Positions 51,059 through 59,635 of a DNA stretch of 59,772 nucleotides are shown here, piece by piece. Position 1 is the stretch's first letter. Every line of letters starts with the position of its first letter. The position numbers were made by a program, and so were the translations under genes. The stretch is from NCBI GenBank assembly GCA_022821645.1, contig JAJEDE010000014.1:1-59772 (forward strand), in the 5' to 3' direction. The notes beneath the pieces are model-generated. The model saw nothing but the letters and a program-made list of their open reading frames with translations, did not search any database and was not told where the DNA came from. This stretch comes from Chloroflexota bacterium (GTDB lineage: Bacteria > Chloroflexota > UBA11872).

Positions 51059-51976
51059 TTACGCCCCGCCAAACTGCAGGATCGCCCAACTCACGACCAC
51101 CCACACAACCACCGACGCCAGGATTCCCGGATCGCCCAGCAGCACCCGCTCCGGCTCCTCGCCGGATCCGTTGTTCTGCAGGAGATAGACGTATCGCAGA
51201 ATCCCGTACAGCACAACGGGAACGGTAAGCATCATCAGGTGATTCTCCGGCAGGTTAGGCGCGGAGAAGGTGTACAGGGCGTAGCTGAGCGGTGCTGCGG
51301 CTGCCGCGATCACCACCAGGGTGTGCAGGAACTCAGCCGTGTATCGATCCAGCACGGGACGGGCCGCGGAAGACCGCGCCTCACCCGCAAGCTCGGCCCA
51401 GCGCTTCCCCACGGCCAGGAACAGCGCCAGCAGAAACGTGCACGTATAGAGCCAGGGCGACACCGGCACCTCAATCACCAGGGCGCCCGCAACGGCCCGG
51501 ATCACGAATCCAATCGCAATCGCCAGCAGATCCAGGATTACCAGGTGCTTGAGCACCAGCGAATAGCCCACCTGTAGCCCCAGGTACACCGCCAGCGCCG
51601 CGCCAAACGTCCAGGCCAAAGCCGTCGCCAACGCCAGCGCCGCCGCCGAGACGACAATTCCGACACCCAGGGCCGGGCCAACCGGCACCAGCCCGGCCGC
51701 GATTGGACGATGCCGCTTCACCGGATGCTCGCGGTCGCGCGGCGCGTCGATCGCGTCGTTCAGCAGGTACAGGCCCGCGGTGGCCAGCGTGAAGATGGCC
51801 GTCGCGGCCACGGCGGCCAGCAGGCTGGACGTGTTGTGATACTCGCCCGAGAACAGTACCGCCGCCAGCACTAGCAGGTTTTTCGGCCACTGCCGCGGCC
51901 GGCTGCTGAGCGCCAGCCCCATCAGACGCGCTCGTAGCCCGGGCGATGGCTCGAGCGCGCGCTGTGCTGAAGTCAT
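51059..51976 (-). CDS. UbiA-family prenyltransferase (decaprenyl-phosphate phosphoribosyltransferase-like)
   Basis: 305-aa integral membrane prenyltransferase. LSSRPRQWPKNLLVLAAVLFSG, first Asp-rich motif LLNDAIDAPRDREHPVKRHRPIA, second Asp region LKHLVILDLLAIAIGFVIRAVAGAL in pieces, and eight or nine TM helices. The motif pattern is that of decaprenylphosphoryl-5-phosphoribose synthases (UbiA). ATG 51976, 16 nt after the previous gene. It would supply a lipid-linked pentose for cell-surface glycans. Confidence 0.88.
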   Translation of the reverse strand: MTSAQRALEPSPGLRARLMGLALSSRPRQWPKNLLVLAAVLFSGEYHNTSSLLAAVAATAIFTLATAGLYLLNDAIDAPRDREHPVKRHRPIAAGLVPVGPALGVGIVVSAAALALATALAWTFGAALAVYLGLQVGYSLVLKHLVILDLLAIAIGFVIRAVAGALVIEVPVSPWLYTCTFLLALFLAVGKRWAELAGEARSSAARPVLDRYTAEFLHTLVVIAAAAAPLSYALYTFSAPNLPENHLMMLTVPVVLYGILRYVYLLQNNGSGEEPERVLLGDPGILASVVVWVVVSWAILQFGGA

Positions 51977-51992
51977 GACGGAATCGCTGGCG

Positions 51993-52772
51993 TCAGCCGC
52001 CGAACCGGCGGTCCAGCACCGCGTTGGCCGCCCGAACCGCGCCAGCAAAAGCGGCCAGCAACGCGATCAGCGTGCCCACCGTGCCCCAGGCCTCGCCTGC
52101 CGCCGCCCAGGTGATCAGGGCAAACACCCCCCAGGCCGAGCCCGCCAGGCCCAGGATGATCAGCGGAAAAATCAGGCCGATCGCCATCACCGTATAGCCA
52201 GCCGTCTGCCGCTCCAGGCCGTCGTCCACCACCCGGAACGCCCGTCGGCCGGCGCGGTCCAGGTGATAGGCCGCCGTAAACCAGAAGACGCCCAGAACCA
52301 GCGGCGCGCCCACCCAGGCCGCCGCAATCAGGCTGGTCGAACCATGCACGCGCGGATCGTCGGGTGCTGGAATCGCCGGCCAGCCCACGTCCAGCGTCAG
52401 CGTGGCCTGGACCGACTCCACGATCCCGCCCGACCATGGCACCACCACGGATATCAGGCCCCACGTCAGCGCCCCCATCAGCGCAACACCCAGAATCGTG
52501 ATCGCGGTCCCCCGCCACGTGCCTTCCAGGCGCCGCAGGTGGTCCTGCATCAATTCCAGCGTTTCCCGCAACGTCAGAGGCCGATACGGATCGGCGGCAT
52601 CGGAAGACTCCGCCTCGGCGGTCTCGCCTTCACGCTCGTCCCCGTCCGCGTCGTCCGGCCGCACCCGCCGAATCACAAGCGGCGGCGGCTCCGGCGGCTC
52701 CGCACCGCTCCTGGCCTCGCCCTGTCCGGCGTCCACTTCGGATTGGGGCGCCTCGGGCGCCGCGACTTCCAC
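51993..52772 (-). CDS. Membrane protein with acidic, proline-rich N-terminal cytoplasmic region
   Basis: 259 aa from the first canonical start (GTG 52772). N-terminal 75 residues are Pro/Glu/Ala-rich; then LRETLELMQDHLRRLEGTWRG and five hydrophobic helices (ITILGVALMGALTWGLISVV; LIAAAWVGAPLVLGVFWFTAAYHL; ...). The frame remains open and equally biased upstream for about 60 codons (PPEPAPPEAAAV, ADASREEAPP) without ATG/GTG/TTG, so the protein probably begins earlier. Directly upstream of ubiA. Unknown function. Confidence 0.65.
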   Translation of the reverse strand: MEVAAPEAPQSEVDAGQGEARSGAEPPEPPPLVIRRVRPDDADGDEREGETAEAESSDAADPYRPLTLRETLELMQDHLRRLEGTWRGTAITILGVALMGALTWGLISVVVPWSGGIVESVQATLTLDVGWPAIPAPDDPRVHGSTSLIAAAWVGAPLVLGVFWFTAAYHLDRAGRRAFRVVDDGLERQTAGYTVMAIGLIFPLIILGLAGSAWGVFALITWAAAGEAWGTVGTLIALLAAFAGAVRAANAVLDRRFGG

Positions 52773-52985
52773 CGCCGCGGCCTCAGGCGGCGCAGGCTCC
52801 GGCGGTCGCTCGATGCGAACACCGTCATCCTCGGCCGTGTCGGGACGGATCGGCGGCGCCTCCTCCCGCGAGGCGTCGGCGCTCGACGCCCCGTCGCGTC
52901 GCGGTCGTGGTGGTCGAGGACGGCTGGCGATGAGTCGGGCCTCCGGGCCGTGGACGGCTCGCCGATTCTACGGAGGCGCCGGCTC

Positions 52986-53651
52986 GTGACCGACGCCAAG
53001 GGCCTACCCGAGCAACCGCCAGGCGACCCGGACGCCTGGATTCGCACCCACCGCGCCACCTACGAACGCATGGCCGTCGACTACGCCCGCCGCATCGACG
53101 ACTACGCCGCTGCCGACGAAGCCGAACGCTTCACCCGCCTGGCCGCGCCGTCCCCACACGTCGGCCCGCGCATCCTCGACGCCGGCTGCGGCCCCGGCCG
53201 CGACGCCGCCCTGCTCCGGCTCGCCGGAGCTGAAGTCGTGGGCCTCGACCTGGCCCGAGCCATGCTGCGTCAAGCCCGGCAACTCGACGACGCCGGTCAT
53301 CTCAGCCAGGGCGATCTCCGCCGCCTCCCCTTCGCCACAGCCTCCTTTGACGCCGTCTGGTGCTTCGCCGCCCTCGGCCACCTGCCGCCCAAAGCCATCC
53401 CGCACACGCTCGCCGAGTTCCGGCGCGTTCTCCACAGCGGCTGGCTCTACATCGTCGTCCGCCAGGGCGCGGGCGTCCGCACCGCCTCCTGGCAAGGCGC
53501 CCTCCCCCGCTACTTCACCGACCTCACAGCCCAAACCCTCACCGCTGCTCTGCAAGCCGCCAACTTCACCATCCACCACCAAACCACCTGGCCCGCCCCC
53601 AACCAGACCCCTTGGCTCCACACCATCGCGCAAGCGCGACAGGTGCCCTGA
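52986..53651 (+). CDS. Class I SAM-dependent methyltransferase
   Basis: 221 aa. Motif I ILDAGCGPGRDAALLRLAG, VVGLDLARAMLRQARQL, GDLRRLPFATASFDAVWCFAALGHL, EFRRVLHSGWLYIVV. GTG 52986 with GGAGG 9 nt upstream. The gene's last about 35 bp (TPWLHTIA-encoding) recur in altered form at 55422-55456, beyond the inserted two-gene cassette. Confidence 0.85.
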   Translation: MTDAKGLPEQPPGDPDAWIRTHRATYERMAVDYARRIDDYAAADEAERFTRLAAPSPHVGPRILDAGCGPGRDAALLRLAGAEVVGLDLARAMLRQARQLDDAGHLSQGDLRRLPFATASFDAVWCFAALGHLPPKAIPHTLAEFRRVLHSGWLYIVVRQGAGVRTASWQGALPRYFTDLTAQTLTAALQAANFTIHHQTTWPAPNQTPWLHTIAQARQVP

Positions 53652-53742
53652 TCAATGAAGCCCTATAGCGTGGAGTATTCTGCCGGCCGATCCAGAGGCT
53701 CAGACCAATGCGCCAAAGTGTCCGGGTAGGAGAGACACACCA

Positions 53743-54252
53743 ATGCCCATAGGTCGTCGGCCTGAGCCGGCTCCAGAGAGCCACGAAGCCAGCCACGCCG
53801 ATGAGGAGCAGCTCAAGGAGACTCAGCGGTCAATCGGCGAACGAGTTAGATTCTGGGAAGAGCAGGACAAAATCAACCAAGTGTTGATCGATCGATTGAT
53901 TCGACAGAATAAGCTCTTGTCTGACCATGTTAAAAGCCACGAGAATCTTCCTGAAGTTGCCGACAGGGCCGTAAGAAAGGCCCTTTCGGACGCCAAAGCT
54001 GAACAGCAAAAGCAGTACCAATCAATTATCGAGCAGCTGTCCACAACTTTTCGGGATACCGTTCGCCGCCTTCTGGCAGAAGAGCGAACTCGACAGAAGC
54101 AACAGCACGAACATGCACTCGCTGCTGTTCGACGGCAGTGGGAAAGTGACACTCAGCGCCGCCAGACTAAGCTGCACTTCTTGATCGCGCTACTCACAGT
54201 ACTTAGTGTCTTTGCACTCGCTTTGTCCATCTTGTCGTTGACTGTCCTCTAG
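53743..54252 (+). CDS. Coiled-coil protein with C-terminal membrane anchor
   Basis: 169 aa. Long heptad-rich helix about 20-140 (KETQRSIGERVRFWEEQDKI, LIDRLIRQNKLLSDHVKSH, AVRKALSDAKAEQQKQYQSI) and a final TM (FLIALLTVLSVFALALSILSLTVL in pieces) leaving almost nothing outside, so it is tail-anchored. AGGAGA 8 nt before ATG 53743. No family recognised. 23 nt upstream of the nuclease-like gene. Confidence 0.75.
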   Translation: MPIGRRPEPAPESHEASHADEEQLKETQRSIGERVRFWEEQDKINQVLIDRLIRQNKLLSDHVKSHENLPEVADRAVRKALSDAKAEQQKQYQSIIEQLSTTFRDTVRRLLAEERTRQKQQHEHALAAVRRQWESDTQRRQTKLHFLIALLTVLSVFALALSILSLTVL

Positions 54253-54275
54253 CCAAGGTTGCCTCGGTCTGCCCC

Positions 54276-55409
54276 TTGCAATCCCTCACCCTTGCCCAAG
54301 AGTTACACGAGCTACCTGCCAATAGGCCCGGCTCCTATGGGTCTTATAGGGACGTCCTTGATGACTTGATTGAGTCCGGTCGCGCTCTGCAGGCTGCCGA
54401 AGCAGCGACTGCCTCAGCCTTTGCAATGTGGGTGATCTTTCCCGGTATCAACGTAGACGACGATCTACTGCGAGCTTACGAGGCAGCATATCCCGGCCTA
54501 GCTCTAGACAAGTCACTGTACGAGCACTACCTCGACATGGCGGAATCTGGCGACGCCTCCATCACAGGTTTCATCTCCGGCCTAAAGGGCAAGCTGGCAG
54601 AGTTTCATGCTAAAGATGTCCTCCAACAAAACGGGTATTCAAACGTCGAGATTGCCTCAACTCCGACGCAAGCGTTCTGGGACATAAGTGCCGTCAATCC
54701 TGCCGGCGAGACAGTTTTCTTTCAAGTCAAGACCGGAGCCGAGAGCTACGCCGCCGACGTCACGGCAGCCTTGGAATTCGAGCCTGACGTTAACTTCATT
54801 GTTAGTTCTGAACTCTACAATTCAATCACGTCTAAGTCGCCCGAATACATCGATCAATTGACCACCCTAGAACCCGACTATATCTTGGTTGAGAACATCG
54901 ATGACGGACTCAGAACCCTGAGTGGAAACGAGGGGATTGACATTCCAGACGGCGTCGGAGATGTTCTGCCTGTTGCCGGCGGAATAATACTTGCAGCAAG
55001 TCTAATTCACAGCGCATGGGGCACAGAGAAGGGATTTACAGCGGCGGATCGAACGACGAAGAACAAAGTTCATGTTGTGCGTACGCTTACTCTGATGTCT
55101 AGATTCGCACTTTCCTCAGGCGCGGCGACGGTCCTTGGCACGGGCGGCGCGGCTGCCGGGAGTCTCATGCCCGGACCGGGGAACATTGTCGGTGGTCTCG
55201 CTGGAGTCCTTGCTGGCGCTGGGCTCGGCATATACCTCAACAAACTCTCTCAGCCTCGCATGCTGGATCTGGCGCTCAGCATTACCGGGCTGACATTCGA
55301 CGACCTCTTCTACTACAAGAACAAGTCTCGCATTGACGAAGTCGCCGTCCGCATCCATGAGACTGCCAACCGTTTAACCGCCGCAGATTGGCTAACTGTC
55401 CCCGACTGA
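54276..55409 (+). CDS. PD-(D/E)XK-like nuclease fused to a hydrophobic/glycine-rich domain
   Basis: 377 aa (TTG start; weak ribosome site, start uncertain). About 105-160: GLKGKLAEFHAKDVLQQNGY (helix with Glu), PTQAFWDISAVNP (Asp), GETVFFQVKTGAESY (QxK), the layout of restriction-endonuclease-like folds. Residues about 225-330 contain two hydrophobic segments, VLPVAGGIILAASLIHSAW and the glycine-zipper-like GPGNIVGGLAGVLAGAGLGIYL, suggesting membrane insertion. A helical C-terminus follows. Possible effector of a two-gene defence or toxin system; activity is inferred. Confidence 0.65.
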   Translation: MQSLTLAQELHELPANRPGSYGSYRDVLDDLIESGRALQAAEAATASAFAMWVIFPGINVDDDLLRAYEAAYPGLALDKSLYEHYLDMAESGDASITGFISGLKGKLAEFHAKDVLQQNGYSNVEIASTPTQAFWDISAVNPAGETVFFQVKTGAESYAADVTAALEFEPDVNFIVSSELYNSITSKSPEYIDQLTTLEPDYILVENIDDGLRTLSGNEGIDIPDGVGDVLPVAGGIILAASLIHSAWGTEKGFTAADRTTKNKVHVVRTLTLMSRFALSSGAATVLGTGGAAAGSLMPGPGNIVGGLAGVLAGAGLGIYLNKLSQPRMLDLALSITGLTFDDLFYYKNKSRIDEVAVRIHETANRLTAADWLTVPD

Positions 55410-55468
55410 CAGCTTGGCCTTCCCCCAAACCCCCTGGCTCCACACCATCGCCCGAGGCTTCAGACACC

Positions 55469-56134
55469 TCAGTCGTTCAACCAGGCCTCGTCCGGCTCCT
55501 CGCGCGGACGACCGCCGGCGGCGCTGTGACGCTCAATGGCCGCCACCACGGCCCGCAGAAAGCCGTCCAGTTCCTCCAGGTGCCCGCGCAGCGCCTCGGT
55601 CACGGGCGCGCGACCGATCGACCCCGGAACGCGATCCGAACCACCCTCGCGAAACGTCACCGGCGACTGCGCCACCCGCCGCCCGATGCCCGCGATATCG
55701 CCCAGCCAGATCCGCCGCTCCTGCAGCGCCGACCCCAGCGCCGGATCCAGGAACATCAACCGGCCGGTAAGTTCCCGCCCGCCGGGATCCGGGCGAACCC
55801 TTGGCGATAGCCGCAGGTCGAATGCCTCGGCCAGCCAGCGGCCCGCTTGCCAGACGCTGTCGGCCACGTGCCGCAGGGCCGCCCCCGCCAGCAGGTCAAA
55901 CTCGGCCGTGGCCGGATCGACCTCGGCCGCCCGCGCCGCCGCCACCGCCGCCAGCCGGTAGTGCCCAAACACGCTCCACGCGCAATCCGAAGCCGTCGTA
56001 CCAGCCTCGCCTGCATACGACTCCAGCAGCGCCCAGCCGAACGCCAGATCGACTTCAACGCCACCAGGCAACGGCCGCCGCAACGCCTCCAAATCCGGCG
56101 GCGCAGCCTCCGGTGATCCTCCGAACAGATTCAT
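55469..56134 (-). CDS. Hypothetical protein, 221 aa
   Basis: Helical, Ala/Arg/Glu-rich protein: VDLAFGWALLESYAGEAGTT, WSVFGHYRLAAVAAARAAEVD, RLMFLDPALGSALQERRIWL, LRGHLEELDGFLRAVVAAIERH. Codon use matches the host chromosome. Divergent from proS. Not recognised. Confidence 0.6.
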   Translation of the reverse strand: MNLFGGSPEAAPPDLEALRRPLPGGVEVDLAFGWALLESYAGEAGTTASDCAWSVFGHYRLAAVAAARAAEVDPATAEFDLLAGAALRHVADSVWQAGRWLAEAFDLRLSPRVRPDPGGRELTGRLMFLDPALGSALQERRIWLGDIAGIGRRVAQSPVTFREGGSDRVPGSIGRAPVTEALRGHLEELDGFLRAVVAAIERHSAAGGRPREEPDEAWLND

Positions 56135-56328
56135 GCGACTCCAACGCAGCCCCTGCGGGTCGCCCGCAGCCTAGCCGCGACCGCCCAGCCCGGCGAGCGC
56201 GACACACCGACGCCCAGCGGGCGCCGCCGAATGTTTCACGTGAAACATTGCTGTCGATACCCACGCCGCGCCGCGGGCCGGGGATACACTGAACGGTCTC
56301 TCACACCCCCATTCCTGGCCCTATCCCC

Positions 56329-58071
56329 ATGCAACGCATGTCGCGGCTGTTTGCCCGCACCCTTCGTGACGACCCCGCCGAGGCAACCGTCGCGTCCCAC
56401 CGCCTCCTGCTGCGCGCCGGCTACATCCGGCCGTTGGGCGCCGGCATCTACAGCCTGTTGCCGCTGGGCTGGCGGGTGCACAGTCGCGTGGTCCAGGTCG
56501 TGCGCGAGGAGATGGACCGCATCGGCTGCCAGGAACTCCTCATGCCCGTCGTCCACCCCTCCGACCTCTGGGAACGCACCGGCCGCTTCACCTCCGTCGG
56601 CTCCGAGATGGCCCGCCTCAAGGACCGCTGGGGCCGCGACATGGTGCTGGCCATGACCCACGAAGAGGTCGCCACCGAACTCGGCCAGTGGGTCGCCTCC
56701 TCCTACCGCCAGTTGCCCGTCGGCATCTACCACTTCCAGACCAAGTTCCGCGACGAACCTCGCCCCCGCGGCGGCCTGCTGCGCGTGCGCGAGTTCACCA
56801 TGAAAGACGCCTACAGCTTCGACACCGACCTGGAAAGCCAGGAGTCCACCTACCAGGACTTCATGGAGGCCTACCTGCGCGCCTTCCGCCGCTGCGGCAT
56901 CGAACCCGCCATCGTCGAATCGGACGCCGGCGCCATGCGCGGCTCCGGCGCCCACGAATTCCACTGCCTCACCGAGGCCGGCGAAGACACCCTGGTCGTC
57001 AGCCCCTCCGGCCGCTACGCCGCCAACATCGAGATCGCCACGGCCAAGAAGCCCGTCTTCGACCACGGCGAACCTCTGCCGATCGAAAAGATCGCCACGC
57101 CCGGCCAGGTAACCATTGACGACGTGGCCTCCTACTTGGGCGTCGAAACCCACCAGACCCTCAAGGCCGTCTTCTACTGGACCGGCGACGCCCTGGCCTT
57201 CGTGGCCATCCGCGGCGACCTGCAAGTCAACGAAGCCAAGCTGCGCACCCTGCTGCAAGCCCCCGACCTGCGCCTGGCCGCCGACCAGGAGCTCGAGGCC
57301 GCCGACCTCGTCGCCGGCTATGCCTCGCCCGTCGGCCTGTCCAACGTCACCATCGTCGTCGACGACTCCGTCGAGGCCGCCACCAACCTCGTCGCCGGCG
57401 CCAACGAGCCCGGCTACCACCTCACCAACGTCAACTTCCCGCGCGACTTTCAGGCCGACCTGCGCGGCGACATCGCCCAGGTGCGCCCCGGCGACCGCAG
57501 CATCGAGCACGACGAGCCGTTGCAGTTGATGACCGGCATCGAGATCGGTAACACCTTCAAGCTCGGCACCTTCTACAGCGACAAGCTGGACGCCCAGTAC
57601 CTCGGCGCCGACGGCCGCCGCCACCCCTTCGTCATGGGCTCCTACGGCATCGGCGTCGGCCGTCTGGCGGCGTCGGTGGTCGAGCGTTACCACGACGCCA
57701 ACGGCATCATCTGGCCCGTCAGCGTCGCGCCCTACGACGTCCACATCGTCCAGTTGGGTACCGGCGACGTCGCCGCCGACGCCGAGCGCCTGGCCGGGGA
57801 ACTGGAAGAAGCCGGCCTCTCCGTCCTGCTGGACGACCGCGGCGACAGCGCCGGCGTCAAGTTCAACGACGCCGACCTCATCGGCCTGCCCTTCCGCTGC
57901 ACCGTCAGCCGCCGCACCCTGGCCGCAGAGGCCGTCGAGTTCAAACCCCGCGCCGCCCCCGACCGCCAATCCATCCCCCGCGACCAGATCGTCCCCACCC
58001 TCCTCCAGGCCCGCACCCAAGCCCTCGCCGCCCTAACCCCCAACGCCCCCGTCACCATGCCGCCGCTCTGA
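56329..58071 (+). CDS. proS: Prolyl-tRNA synthetase (bacterial type)
   Basis: Charges tRNA-Pro. 580 aa: class II motif 1 RAGYIRPLGAGIYSLLPLGWRV in pieces, motif 2 FQTKFRDEPRPRGGLLRVREF, the editing/INS domain about 225-385 (DDVASYLGVETHQTLKAVFYW, ...), motif 3 GSYGIGVGRLAASV, and an anticodon-binding C-terminus (APYDVHIVQLGT, VLLDDRGDSAGVKFNDADLIGLPFRCTV in pieces). ATG 56329. Confidence 0.97.
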   Translation: MQRMSRLFARTLRDDPAEATVASHRLLLRAGYIRPLGAGIYSLLPLGWRVHSRVVQVVREEMDRIGCQELLMPVVHPSDLWERTGRFTSVGSEMARLKDRWGRDMVLAMTHEEVATELGQWVASSYRQLPVGIYHFQTKFRDEPRPRGGLLRVREFTMKDAYSFDTDLESQESTYQDFMEAYLRAFRRCGIEPAIVESDAGAMRGSGAHEFHCLTEAGEDTLVVSPSGRYAANIEIATAKKPVFDHGEPLPIEKIATPGQVTIDDVASYLGVETHQTLKAVFYWTGDALAFVAIRGDLQVNEAKLRTLLQAPDLRLAADQELEAADLVAGYASPVGLSNVTIVVDDSVEAATNLVAGANEPGYHLTNVNFPRDFQADLRGDIAQVRPGDRSIEHDEPLQLMTGIEIGNTFKLGTFYSDKLDAQYLGADGRRHPFVMGSYGIGVGRLAASVVERYHDANGIIWPVSVAPYDVHIVQLGTGDVAADAERLAGELEEAGLSVLLDDRGDSAGVKFNDADLIGLPFRCTVSRRTLAAEAVEFKPRAAPDRQSIPRDQIVPTLLQARTQALAALTPNAPVTMPPL

Positions 58072-58301
58072 GCCGGAGCGACGGCTCGCCAGGTCCCCGG
58101 TCCGAGAGACCGTTGCACAACCCGAGGGACGGGTGTGCGGGATCCATCTCCTCAAGGGGGCGCCTGCTCTTTCCCCTCTCCTGAGACCTTTGCCTAACCC
58201 TTCTTCCTCGGAGCCGCAGCCTCATGCCTCTCCGAGGAGACCGTTGCAAAACGCCCCTCGCCCCCAAGGCGCATCCGCTCTTGCTCCCTCTCCCGGGGGA
58301 G
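58072..58301. repeat. Cluster of 16-bp GAGACC(G/T)TTGC repeats and half of a palindrome
   Basis: Three copies of a motif GAGACCgTTGCacAAC-like at 58106-58121, 58183-58198 and 58237-58252, with a fourth, inverted, at 59616-59631 beyond the IS. The right end (58277-58294, GCTCTTGCTCCCTCTCCC) is one arm of an 18-bp perfect inverted repeat whose partner is at 59573-59590. No gene here. Resembles a dispersed palindromic intergenic repeat family. Confidence 0.75.
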
Positions 58302-58354
58302 TGTCCAGACCGGACACATGGTTTACAGACGTTCGGAGACATGGTTTACACATT
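58302..58354 (+). repeat. IS left terminal inverted repeat
   Basis: Begins TGTCCAGACCGGACACATGG; contains ACATGGTTTACA twice (about 58315 and 58339), a probable transposase-binding iteron. Confidence 0.8.
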
Positions 58355-59466
58355 TAGGCGGGGTTTCGGAGATCGATGGTGGCCACCTGGTCGGTCATAA
58401 AGTGCACGGTCCAGCAGCCGTCGGTGGCGGTTGCGCGGATCGCGACGTCTCACCCCGCAGGCCCTGCGGGACCCGCAGCCGGCGGCCCTGGAAGGACACC
58501 CGGCCAGCCACGTCCACGCGCCGGCGCTGGTCGTCGGGCCCGTAGGGCAGCGGCGGCAACTGGGCCGGATAGGGCCGCGGGCTGACGTGATAGCGACTGG
58601 CCGGCACGGCCAGGGCCAGCGCCTCGTGGGGCCGCACCTGGTTGGTCCTCGTGGCGCCACGCATCGAAGGCGGTCTGCCAACTGGCCAGATCGGGGCGCG
58701 GCGGCTGCCGGCCGAAGTCGCGCTGCAGGGTGCCGTGGAAGCGCTCGTCCTTGCTCAGGGTCTGCGGGTGGTCGGGCCGGCTGTGGCTGATAGCGATGCC
58801 CAGGCGCCGCAGCCAGACGGTCAGCGGGGTGTAGGGATGGGCCGGGTGATTGCCCCAGGGACTGCCGTTGTCGACCAGCAGGCGGTCGGGCAGCCCGTAG
58901 CGCTGGAAGGCCGTGACCAGGTGGGCCCGCACGGTGGCGGTGCGCTGGTTGGGACAGGCGACCAGGCCGAGGGCATAGCGCGAGTGGTCGTCGAGGATGG
59001 TCAACGGATGACAGCGGCCGGGGCCGCAGGGCCAGCCCGCCTTGAAGTCCATCTGCCACAAGGCGTTGGGGTAGGGATGCTCGAAGCGCTGCCAGGCCCG
59101 CGGCTGGCCAGCCCCCTGCGCGGGATCCAGCCGGTCGTGGCGGCGCAGGATGGCGGTGATGGTGGAGGCGGCCGGCAGCGGCTGGACGCCCTGCCGAGCC
59201 AGCAGCACGCGCAGCTTGCGGCCGCCCCAGGTGGGGTGCTGCGCGCGCAGGGCCAGCACCGCCCGCTCGATGGCCGGGACGGTCTGCGCCGGACTGCGGT
59301 GCGGGCGTCGCGAGCGGTCCTGCAAGCCCGCCGGCCCCTCGGCCGCGTAGCGCTGCAACCACTTGTAGCCGGTCGCCGGCGCGATCCTGAAGGCCCGGCA
59401 CAAGGCCCGTCGATTCGCGCCGGGCTGTTGCGCCAGCGCCACAAACTCCGCCCGCTGCTCCGTCAT
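58354..59466 (-). pseudogene. IS481-type DDE transposase, two frameshifts
   Basis: Reads MTEQRAEFVALAQQPGANRR, HTH (RALCRAFRIAPATGYKWLQRY), then the rve catalytic core: WQMDFKAG (D1), LTILDDHSRYALG, LLVDNGSPWG (D2), KDERFHGTLQRDF (E). At about 58650 an extra base shifts the frame (WRHE then NQVRPHEALALAVPASRY in the next frame), and at about 58448 a missing base shifts it again (LRGET then VAIRATATDGCWTVHF). The stop is TAA 58354. Catalytic DDE is intact, but the C-terminal quarter is broken, so it is probably inactive unless the shifts are sequencing errors. Confidence 0.8.
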
Positions 59467-59511
59467 CGATCGATCCTCAAACGGCACCGGCTCATACCCT
59501 CATGGCTCTCC

Positions 59512-59564
59512 AATGTGTTCACCATGTCTCCGAACGGGTGTTCATGATGTCTCCGGTCTACACA
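59512..59564 (-). repeat. IS right terminal inverted repeat
   Basis: On the minus strand begins TGTGTAGACCGGAGACATCA and continues CGTTCGGAGACATGGTGAAC, matching the left end with about 11 mismatches in 53. Confidence 0.8.
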
Positions 59565-59635
59565 CTCCCACGGGGAGAGGGAGCAAGAGCAGCCGCGCAT
59601 TAGCGGACGAGAGACGTTATGCAAAGGTCTCCCAG

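Larger units (their letters stand above)
53652..55460 (+). mobile_element. AT-richer two-gene cassette at the 3' end of a methyltransferase gene
   Basis: A 1.8-kb block whose composition (many A/T-ending codons) differs sharply from both neighbours. It holds two co-directional genes and is bordered on the left by the methyltransferase stop and on the right by a diverged copy of that gene's last bases, GGCTCCACACCATCGC being common to both (53612-53627 and 55436-55451). Pattern of insertion at a gene end with border duplication. No recombinase present. Confidence 0.65.
58302..59564 (-). mobile_element. IS481-family insertion sequence
   Basis: 1263 bp with imperfect terminal inverted repeats of about 53 bp starting TGT (about 42 of 53 positions match by hand alignment) and one transposase gene filling the element. 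Each end contains repeated ACATGG-type boxes likely bound by transposase. No clear target-site duplication; the element sits at the centre of an 18-bp inverted repeat. Confidence 0.85.

Noticed and set aside
51975..52985. Upstream extension of the methyltransferase frame
   Set aside because: Antisense to the acidic membrane protein; true start GTG 52986 has its own GGAGG.
56236..58020. Minus-strand ORF of 594 codons
   Set aside because: Antisense to proS; Gly/Val/Asp-rich repetitive translation typical of GC-rich shadow frames.
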